A stretch of DNA of 39,571 nucleotides from CAZWVA01 sp964636885 (GTDB taxonomy: Bacteria > Desulfobacterota_D > UBA1144 > Nemesobacterales > CSP1-2). Below are positions 32,275 through 38,599 of the stretch, in pieces. The notes under the pieces were generated by a model that ran no database searches, was not told the origin of the DNA, and saw only the letters and a program-made list of their open reading frames with translations. The position numbers were made by a program, and so were the translations under genes. The stretch lies in assembly GCA_964636885.1 (NCBI GenBank), contig CAZWVA010000018.1, forward strand, positions 1-39,571, read 5' to 3'. Position 1 is the stretch's first letter, and each line of letters opens with the position of its first letter.

Positions 32275-33912
32275 CTACTCTTTTAACTCGGAGACTTTGC
32301 CTATAGCAATCGCGAGTCTCGGCAAGTCGAGAGGGTTTCTATAGACCGTATAGCGCGGCTCCCAGAAGCTTGCGAATTTTGCCTTGTATTGACGTAACCC
32401 TGTGAAGCTAAAAAGGAAGTTCAAATGCTGAAAGAAGTAGTGAATGGCTTTCTCTTCAAGCGAGGCCTCCTCGTTTTCCTGAAAACCGGACATGGGAGCC
32501 ATACCAAGACTAAACCTTTGGTATCCCTTCTCCTTGTTGTATAGAAAAAGCTTTATTAAGAGATAATCCATAATCCCATTTGGGACCTCTATACGTCGCC
32601 TCATGAGGTCTATAGTGGCTTCCCCCTTGCGATAGGAAGGGACAATATTCACAAAGGCCAGAACCCTTCCATCCTTGTCTACAGCCGTAAAAAGGGGTGT
32701 AGACCGAACGTAGCTGGGTTCAAACATACCCAGGGTAAATCGGCGCTCCCTGCGGCCAGGGATCCGCAACCACTCATTAGAAACCTCTTTTACCTGTAAG
32801 AGAACATTATCGGGGATCGGCGGCTCGTACCGGATCGTATGAACGCCGGACTTTTCGAGCTTACTTATAATGTGACGAAACTCCTTCCCGGCGCCCCCCT
32901 CAAGGGTGAAGGTCGTTAGATCAACAATGGCCTCGTCTCCGATCTTGAGCCTTCTAAACCCCAGTTGTGTGTATATGTGTAGAAAATCCGGTAGTACCTG
33001 ATGGAAGGCGAGCCCCCAATCGTTTTCCTTGCAAAACCCCATAAAGCCGCGAATCGTCCCTTCGATCTCGTCTTCAGGCCCCACGGGGTCCGCCAATACC
33101 ACTGCAAAATTCGCCCCGACACGGTAGGCGAGAAAAGAGCTTTGAGAGTGTGAGAAGAAGTACGATTTGTCAGGCCAGAGCTTAAAGTAATCGAGAGAAG
33201 AGCGTCCGTACTTAGCCACTATCTCCTTTGCCAGGGCGCGCTCCCTAGGAAGCGTGCTGAACCTATAGATAGCCGGTCGAAATAGGGCAAATAGGGCATA
33301 ACAGATGGCGGTTATCGTCAGTAGATAAAGCGAGTCCATGAACCAACGGGCATAACGAGTTCGAGGAACAAGCTGTGGATCACCCACAAGGGAAAAAAAC
33401 AGGAGAGTCCTATGAATGGAATCGCCGATGTTAAAGTTGATTCCAAATTCTTTCTGGTCTAGAAACCAGAACCCCGCTACCCCGTAGCTAAAAGCCACGA
33501 TTATGGCTATTAGAAAACGAACCACCCCTGAGCGCAGGTCTGGGGTGCCGCTCTTTACGGTAAAGCCCTTTCGGGTAAGAAGCAAGACCACTATTAATAG
33601 TAAAGACAAAAGGGCCTCTTCATAGTCTAACCCCTTTGTAAGGTGGAAAAGAATAGATAAGCACGACAGGAGAAACACGACCTGAAAGGCCCTTTTTTTC
33701 CGTTTGTAGATGTTGACAGAGGATATAACGAGCGCAAAACCTATAAGCAGGGTAAGAAACCGGGAAAGGTGAAGAAATTCAAGCGGAAAAACCTCCCTTA
33801 AAAGCGCCATACGATGGGGCAGGCTTGGACCAATCAACGAAAAGAGGTTTAGTAAACCGCTCCCCAGTGTAATAAGAGCAACGATCCAGACGAGAAGCGA
33901 TCTTGTCTTCAT
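32275..33912 (-). CDS. MprF-type aminoacyl-phosphatidylglycerol synthase (DUF2156 domain) with membrane N-terminus
   Basis: A 545-residue protein: residues 1-220 carry about six helices and residues 228-540 the dual-GNAT DUF2156 domain of lysyl- or alanyl-phosphatidylglycerol synthases. These enzymes transfer an amino acid from aminoacyl-tRNA to phosphatidylglycerol on the inner leaflet. Recognisable segments are SSLDYFKLWPDKSYFFS, SFLAYRVGANFAVVLADPVG, GLAFHQVLPDFLHIYTQLGF, the VPNGIMDYLLIKLFLYNKEK helix, and GLRQYKAKFASFWEPRYTVY near the end. The family's flippase half is encoded by the next gene. The amino acid specificity cannot be read from sequence by eye. No strong ribosome-binding site is seen before the ATG. 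Confidence 0.87.
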   Translation of the reverse strand: MKTRSLLVWIVALITLGSGLLNLFSLIGPSLPHRMALLREVFPLEFLHLSRFLTLLIGFALVISSVNIYKRKKRAFQVVFLLSCLSILFHLTKGLDYEEALLSLLLIVVLLLTRKGFTVKSGTPDLRSGVVRFLIAIIVAFSYGVAGFWFLDQKEFGINFNIGDSIHRTLLFFSLVGDPQLVPRTRYARWFMDSLYLLTITAICYALFALFRPAIYRFSTLPRERALAKEIVAKYGRSSLDYFKLWPDKSYFFSHSQSSFLAYRVGANFAVVLADPVGPEDEIEGTIRGFMGFCKENDWGLAFHQVLPDFLHIYTQLGFRRLKIGDEAIVDLTTFTLEGGAGKEFRHIISKLEKSGVHTIRYEPPIPDNVLLQVKEVSNEWLRIPGRRERRFTLGMFEPSYVRSTPLFTAVDKDGRVLAFVNIVPSYRKGEATIDLMRRRIEVPNGIMDYLLIKLFLYNKEKGYQRFSLGMAPMSGFQENEEASLEEKAIHYFFQHLNFLFSFTGLRQYKAKFASFWEPRYTVYRNPLDLPRLAIAIGKVSELKE

Positions 33913-34051
33913 TCAAATAGTAGGCCTCTTAACCGATATTATATCAAATCTGGATGTACTTATAACACAACGGAAACGTATGAACCACACCGTGGCTTTA
34001 ATGGGCTTTTCTCTCCTATCACTACCACACAAGGGCAAAGAGGGTGGAAAA

Positions 34052-34489
34052 TCAGGCCGATCTCACCTTATCTCTGAAACACCGAGAGATATAGCGGTCT
34101 AATGACAGGGAGCCGGGACCCATAAGGACGATTGCCACTGAAAACACCCAGTAGAGTAATGCAAGCTCCTTTACACTAAATGGGTCATTCGAGTGTCTGA
34201 TAAATGCCGCAACGCTCATGTTAATAAAGAGCACGAAGGCGGCAACCCTTGTTCCCAACCCAAGAACTATAAGGATCCCGCCCAGAAACTCAGATAGAGC
34301 GGATGCCCAGGCAAAGAAATGGGGTATGGGGAAACCCATCTTTGCCACCCCCTCAGAAAACCCCTCCATACGCCCACCGAATACCTTCCCATAACCGTGA
34401 AGGAAAGCGATCCCCAAACCCATTAGCACCCTCATCCACAGTAGACCGAGATCTAGAGACCTTTCTCTCCAGGATACCATAACCGACAT
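34052..34489 (-). CDS. DoxX family membrane protein
   Basis: A 145-residue protein with four transmembrane helices of the DoxX/DoxD group. It shows the typical WMRVLMGLGIAFLHGYGKVFGG first helix, ALSEFLGGILIVLGLGTRVAAF and a last helix ending in GPGSLSLDRYI. Members have been linked to thiol or sulfur redox reactions and membrane stress, with no defined activity for most. GAGG lies very close to the ATG. It stands alone between the aminoacyl-PG synthase and the decayed region at 34.6-35.3 kb. Confidence 0.88.
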   Translation of the reverse strand: MSVMVSWRERSLDLGLLWMRVLMGLGIAFLHGYGKVFGGRMEGFSEGVAKMGFPIPHFFAWASALSEFLGGILIVLGLGTRVAAFVLFINMSVAAFIRHSNDPFSVKELALLYWVFSVAIVLMGPGSLSLDRYISRCFRDKVRSA

Positions 34490-34635
34490 TTCCTCATTCT
34501 TTTATCTAGAAAGTCATATGGAAAAATCGGGAATTATATACTACTCATAAAAACCCTGAGGGACAAGCAGTGCATGGGAACCCGGTGCGTTTTGTTCCCT
34601 TTACTACTCCGATCTTGAGTACTTGGTGAAACTTC

Positions 34636-34817
34636 GAAGAGATTGCTAAAGAGATCCTTGATAGATTTGGCTCATCTAAAGGCATGGCAAACCAGCCGTT
34701 TGAGAAATCCCTTGAGATTAAAGGGCTTGGGGACGTAAAGATCATAAGATTGTGGCCGCATTCGAAATAGCAAGAAGGATTGTCAATCAGATTCTAAAGG
34801 AATATAATAGGGGCTAA
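34636..34817 (+). pseudogene. radC: N-terminal fragment of RadC (HhH domain)
   Basis: One frame reads EEIAKEILDRFGSSKGMANQ and then LEIKGLGDVKII. One base further the sense continues KIVAAFEIARRIVNQILKEY to a stop at 34817. This is the helix-hairpin-helix N-terminal domain of RadC-family proteins (LAreLLerFG ... ikGiG-aKA). A missing base breaks the frame, and the JAB metallopeptidase-like C-terminal domain is absent. Upstream, 34545-34632 carries an in-frame stop and an unassigned piece (HGNPVRFVPFTTP). The fragment's stop shares a base with the antitoxin ATG (TAATG). The rest of the gap from 34490 shows nothing else. Confidence 0.6.
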
Positions 34818-35023
34818 TGGATGTGTGCATGGACAAGGTTAAGATTAAGGATATGTCGGTTGATGACCTTGAACATTTTATAGAACAAGAACTTCTTGAA
34901 ATCCTAGGCGACCCTGATTCAGGTCTAGAATTGAAAGATGAATTCAGGAAGGAGTTAGAGCAAAGGCTAAGAAAACCATCCGAACGGATTCCACACCAAG
35001 AGGTATTAAAGAGATTTAGTTAA
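34817..35023 (+). CDS. Type II antitoxin-like protein (RelE/ParE partner)
   Basis: A 68-residue acidic helical protein: DMSVDDLEHFIEQELLEILG, then DPDSGLELKDEFRKELEQRL and a C-terminal segment ERIPHQEVLKRFS. The LLGDPD-GLEL pattern is common in antitoxins found before RelE/ParE toxins. It is followed with a short overlap by remains of such a toxin. The start may be 34817 or the ATG at 34829. With the toxin lost it would be an orphan antitoxin. No DNA-binding domain is obvious by eye. Confidence 0.65.
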   Translation: MDVCMDKVKIKDMSVDDLEHFIEQELLEILGDPDSGLELKDEFRKELEQRLRKPSERIPHQEVLKRFS

Positions 35024-35269
35024 GGTCGAATGGACAAAAGACGCAATAAAAAGACTTAGAAAGGCTTGATAAACCGATAAAAACGCATCCTGAATAAAAT
35101 CTCCTGGTTTTTCTCGGCACTTTAATAATATAACTCCAGAACCCCTATCAGGAGAGCTGGCTGGAACTTTTAAATTTAGGATAGGTGATTTTGGAGAGTT
35201 GTATACACAATAGAGACAGATGTTATTGTAATTCAGGCTATAGGGCATAGGAAAGAAGTTCATAAGTAG
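35019..35269 (+). pseudogene. Decayed RelE/ParE-type toxin
   Basis: Spread over three frames, the toxin can be read in order: VKVEWTKDAIKRLRK, LDKPIK, KRILNKISWF, FNNITPEPLSGELAGTFKFR, IGDFGELYT, and finally IETDVIVIQAIGHRKEVHK to a stop at 35269. This matches RelE/ParE toxins (WTK-A-k-LrkLDKp, PEPL-GEL-G-fk-RvGDyR, aiGHR-eVY). At least four one-base changes separate the pieces and the start codon is lost (GTT). The arginine in the usual GDYR is also replaced (GDFG). It overlaps the antitoxin end, as functional modules do. Confidence 0.8.
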
Positions 35270-35407
35270 ATGAAGAAAACCAAACTCCCAGGAAAATCTA
35301 TAAGAGTTGCAAGCCCCTTCGGTATATCCACTTACAGGACGGAGCGTACCGCCAATCAGAAGTTTGTCGATCAGAGAAAAAACCTCCCAAACCTTCCTTC
35401 CAAACAT

Positions 35408-35830
35408 TCACTGCAACCTCTCTTCGGTCATATTTCCCCCAGTCATAGGTACTGGCGAGGCGTGATGATGGATCATAAGCCAGTGGGAACCGTGACGCTC
35501 GAATATATTGGTCGCCTGGGCAAGCCCCTTATGAACCCGGTCTTTCACTATATGGGTTATGTGCTCGATACACGTAATCCATGCCATGTCACCTGATACC
35601 TCCACATTAACGTTTGAAATCTGGATCTTTGCAGGGCCTCCAGAATCGAATATGGTTTTCCAGCTTTGTCTTATGGCCTCCCAACCGAGGAGAATAGGCC
35701 AGCCCGGATGAACGCACTTTGCCCGTGAATCCCTAACCCAAACCCTTTCCATGAGTTCCAAGTCCCCACTTTCAAGGGCGATATAGAATGTCTCATTTAC
35801 CCTGAGCACATCTTCAAACCGCTCAGACAT
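35408..35830 (-). CDS. SnoaL-like/NTF2-fold protein (DUF4440 type)
   Basis: A 140-residue single-domain protein of the NTF2-like superfamily: RFEDVLRVNETFYIALESGD, then the WVRDSRAKCVHPGWPILLGWEAIRQSW segment and ISNVNVEVSGDMAWITCIEH. HGSHWLMIHHHASPVP closes the domain. This pattern is common in conserved proteins annotated SnoaL-like or DUF4440. Many act as small-molecule binding or isomerase-like proteins, and no specific function can be given. It stands alone, downstream of the decayed toxin on the opposite strand. Confidence 0.82.
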   Translation of the reverse strand: MSERFEDVLRVNETFYIALESGDLELMERVWVRDSRAKCVHPGWPILLGWEAIRQSWKTIFDSGGPAKIQISNVNVEVSGDMAWITCIEHITHIVKDRVHKGLAQATNIFERHGSHWLMIHHHASPVPMTGGNMTEERLQ

Positions 35831-35882
35831 CTATACCCCGTTTCCTCTAATGGATACCCATCCGCTTAATGCAAGATGGACG

Positions 35883-35936
35883 GTTCATGATACATGAACT
35901 CTTTTATTCTGCATCTCGCATCGTGTATCTCGCATC
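35883..35936. repeat. Short palindrome and tandem 10-base repeat at the 3' end of queG
   Basis: GTTCATG-ATA-CATGAAC (35883-35899) is a perfect 7-bp inverted repeat just after the queG stop. ATCTCGCATC occurs twice, at 35913-35922 and 35927-35936, 14 bases apart, inside the last codons of queG. The second element creates the odd C-terminal tail (LDARYTMRDAE), beyond the end of the normal protein. It may be part of a dispersed repeat family. Confidence 0.55.
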
Positions 35937-37103
35937 CAGCTTATTCCCACTGCCAGTTCTGTTAATCCCTGACTGAACATCCGCTATTATAGAGGCTATT
36001 TCCTCTCTCACCATGGGATCGGATTCCTTAGAGAGGTGGTTTAACAGGGTTTCATAGGAATCCTTCCCCTCAATCCTCCATAGAGCCCATGCGGCATGGG
36101 CCCTAACAATAGGCTCTTTATCCTCCAGATTCCTTTTTATATAGGGGGCAAATTCCCTTCTCCCCGAATTTCCCATAGCAACGAGAACGTTTCTAAGAAA
36201 TCCCCCTCTTTTTGTCCTTCTTACGGGGCTTCCCTTAAATACGTTTCTAAAATCCTCCTCGGATAGCTCTGAAAGAAAAGACAGGTCAGGGTTATACAGG
36301 CCCTCCCTCGGCTGAAACGAAGGCTCATCTGTAACCCGTGCCCTTCTATTCCATGGACAAACATCCTGACATATATCGCATCCATATATGTTATTTCCGA
36401 CCTTTTCCCTAAGCCCTGGTGGGATCCCTCCCCTAAGCTCTATGGTAAGATACGAGATGCAGAGCCTCGAATCGAGAAGATAGGGCTCGAGAAGGGCGCC
36501 CGTGGGGCAGGCATCTATACACTTCGTGCACGTGCCACACCTATCCGGAACGGGGCTATCATAGTCAAGCTCAAGATCCGTTATTATCTCCCCTATAAAG
36601 ATCCAGGAGCCTATACCTTGATTTATAAGGCACGTGTTTTTGCCAAACCATCCTATCCCCGCGTACCTCCCATAAACCCTGTCAAGAACGGGACCGGTAT
36701 CCACGTATACCCTGGCTTTTACGTATGGAGAAGAGGCCTCCCTGATAAACCCAAGGAGAAGGGTGAGCCTGTTTTTCATAACCTCATGGTAATCGTCACC
36801 CCATGCGTATCGGGAGATCCAGCCCCTCGTTTTATCCCTCTCTTCGGTCGAATACGGATAAGGGGTGTTGTAGTTAAGGCCGCAGGATATAACGGACCTA
36901 GCCTCCGGGAGTATGTTCTTAATATCTTCTCTCCTTTCCGGTTCCCTCTCCATATACCTCATCTCGCCAGCAAACCCCCTTGCCAGCCACTCTTTATAGA
37001 ACTGGTTCTCCGGGAATGGACCGACTGGAGACACACCCACTAGATCAAATCCTATTTCAAGCGCCTTTTCCTTAATGCATCTGGTGAGAACTACTTCATC
37101 CAC
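35904..37103 (-). CDS. queG: Epoxyqueuosine reductase QueG with C-terminal HEAT-like repeat
   Basis: The enzyme performs the last step of queuosine tRNA modification, reducing epoxyqueuosine with a cobalamin and two 4Fe-4S clusters. The 399-residue protein shows the N-terminal KEKALEIGFDLVGVSP and the catalytic-Asp segment YVDTGPVLDR. The cluster motifs are CGTCTKCIDACPTGAL and CDICQDVCPWNRRA. HEAT-like repeats follow near 300-380 (RNVLVAMGNSGRREFAPYI, IVRAHAAWALWRIEG). The start is GTG at 37103; an N-terminal core so close to it rules out later starts. No ribosome-binding site is seen. A -10-like TATGAT lies 12 bases before the GTG, so a leaderless message is possible. The last residues come from a short repeat. 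Confidence 0.93.
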   Translation of the reverse strand: MDEVVLTRCIKEKALEIGFDLVGVSPVGPFPENQFYKEWLARGFAGEMRYMEREPERREDIKNILPEARSVISCGLNYNTPYPYSTEERDKTRGWISRYAWGDDYHEVMKNRLTLLLGFIREASSPYVKARVYVDTGPVLDRVYGRYAGIGWFGKNTCLINQGIGSWIFIGEIITDLELDYDSPVPDRCGTCTKCIDACPTGALLEPYLLDSRLCISYLTIELRGGIPPGLREKVGNNIYGCDICQDVCPWNRRARVTDEPSFQPREGLYNPDLSFLSELSEEDFRNVFKGSPVRRTKRGGFLRNVLVAMGNSGRREFAPYIKRNLEDKEPIVRAHAAWALWRIEGKDSYETLLNHLSKESDPMVREEIASIIADVQSGINRTGSGNKLDARYTMRDAE

Positions 37104-37167
37104 GGGTTTTATTTTATCATAGTGGATACCCCATATCTAATCGCTCAATCCGGTATCCGTACAATAC

Positions 37168-37713
37168 TCACTCGGATAGCCCGTTAGAGTGGTTCTTCGC
37201 CCTTAATATGAGTTTTGCCACTTCTCTTACAGCCTCCTCTCCAACCCCATAGGTGACATAATAGGATCTAGACCTAACCTCAAGTGGTGCGTCCGCCGTG
37301 GCCACAGGGAAGCTTACCCTCTCAATAATGCTGAGATCAGAGAAGTCACCACCTATAAAAGCGATCTCATCGTCCGAGATAGAGTGCTTTACTTTAAGCC
37401 TGTAATAAAGAACCGATTTTTGAGAGACGGCACGGTGAAATGACTCTATCCCCAGTCGGCTTATAATCGGGTAGAACTCCTCCGATCCCTTTGTAGAGAA
37501 AGCCACGATCTCAACCCCTAACTCCTTTAATGCCCTAATCTCATGACCATCATTTAGGGCTGAATTCCGCGTGTAATAGGAGATACCACTTTCGGTGATA
37601 AGCCCATCCGCATTGATCATTAAGAGTCTGATTAACTTGAGTTTTCTCGCAAGGTCGGTTCTTAGTTTCTGGAACATAAAGCTCTCCGGATGAGTTCTAG
37701 GAAGTCGGCTCAC
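37168..37713 (-). CDS. KdsC-like HAD-superfamily protein with degenerate active site
   Basis: A 181-residue protein similar to 3-deoxy-D-manno-octulosonate-8-phosphate phosphatase (KdsC), which works in lipopolysaccharide core synthesis. The fold is visible: motif I region IRLLMINADGLITESG, LNDGHEIRALKELGVEIVAF, and DEIAFIGGDFSDLSIIERVSFPVATADAP with YVTYGVGEEAVREVAKLIL at the end. In KdsC motif I is DxDG and the first Asp is the phosphorylated nucleophile. Here it is Asn34 (NADG), and the TGR and GDDxxD motifs are altered as well. The protein is therefore probably not a phosphatase of the usual kind. It could be a binding or regulatory paralogue. It lies 64 bases upstream of queG on the same strand. 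Confidence 0.75.
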   Translation of the reverse strand: MSRLPRTHPESFMFQKLRTDLARKLKLIRLLMINADGLITESGISYYTRNSALNDGHEIRALKELGVEIVAFSTKGSEEFYPIISRLGIESFHRAVSQKSVLYYRLKVKHSISDDEIAFIGGDFSDLSIIERVSFPVATADAPLEVRSRSYYVTYGVGEEAVREVAKLILRAKNHSNGLSE

Positions 37714-37816
37714 ATTTTAAGTCCTAAAACGCTACATAGCAAGTGTCCTTAAGAATTGGCGAGTTGAGTTAACATGGTATACTACCTCCCCTCATAAATG
37801 TCACTCCTAATCCTTT

Positions 37817-37845
37817 TTGAACTCAAATCGGCGATTATGTATAAT
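37817..37845 (+). promoter_or_regulatory. Near-consensus promoter placing transcription start at the rhomboid ATG
   Basis: TTGAAC (37817-37822) and a perfect TATAAT (37840-37845) are 17 bases apart. Start of transcription would be at about 37851-37853, only 3-5 bases before the ATG at 37856. No ribosome-binding site precedes that ATG. The message is thus probably leaderless or nearly so. Confidence 0.7.
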
Positions 37846-37855
37846 GGGTTAAACG

Positions 37856-38527
37856 ATGATCCCCCTTCGAGATAAGATCCCCTCCAGTAGCTTTCCCATA
37901 GTTAATACCATCCTCATCGCGGTGAACATATTGATGTTTCTCTACGAGGTCTCCCTCGGCAGAGATCTTAACCGCTTCATATACGAGTATGGGCTTATTC
38001 CTGCATCGATTATCTATTCTCCAGATATGGCTTTTTCTTATCGTGTTTATCCCTTTTTTACATCTATGTTCCTCCATGGTGGATGGCTTCACCTAATAGG
38101 GAACATGCTCTATCTCTACATATTCGGAGACAACGTAGAGGACAGGATGGGACATTTCAGGTATATAGTCTTTTATCTCATATCCGGATTGGTGGCGGCC
38201 TTTGCGCAGGTTATTACCAATATCGATTCCACGATTCCAATGGTTGGGGCAAGCGGCGCTATCTCGGGTGTTCTCGGAGCCTATATACTCTTCTTTCCCG
38301 GCTCCAGGATCGTTACGTTGGTTCCCGTGTTCTTCTTTATACAGATCGTTGAGGTCCCGGCCGTCTTATTCTTACTTTTCTGGTTCATACTCCAGTTCTT
38401 TAGCGGTGTGGCTTCACTGGCCGTGACCCCAAAAGGTGGGGGTGTCGCTTTCTGGGCCCATGTAGGGGGATTCGTTGCAGGGCTTTTTCTGGCGAGGTTC
38501 TTTGGGAAAAGGCGATACTATAGATAG
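37856..38527 (+). CDS. Rhomboid-family intramembrane serine protease
   Basis: A 223-residue rhomboid protease with six or seven helices. The catalytic Ser133 is in VGASGAISGVLGAY and His202 in AFWAHVGGFVAGLF. The oxyanion-hole region HGGWLHLIGNMLYLYIFGDNV includes His79 and Asn83. It cleaves substrates within or near membrane helices. An N-terminal PLRDKIPSSSFPIVNTILI is typical of the bacterial subgroup with a TM1 preceded by a short cytoplasmic tail. The natural substrate is unknown. Translation likely starts from a leaderless message. Confidence 0.95.
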   Translation: MIPLRDKIPSSSFPIVNTILIAVNILMFLYEVSLGRDLNRFIYEYGLIPASIIYSPDMAFSYRVYPFFTSMFLHGGWLHLIGNMLYLYIFGDNVEDRMGHFRYIVFYLISGLVAAFAQVITNIDSTIPMVGASGAISGVLGAYILFFPGSRIVTLVPVFFFIQIVEVPAVLFLLFWFILQFFSGVASLAVTPKGGGVAFWAHVGGFVAGLFLARFFGKRRYYR

Positions 38528-38599
38528 CTAAGCGTGTTATGACTGACCCCGTATCTAATCACTCGTTCGTGCATCTTAATATATTACCGAGGACTCAAC

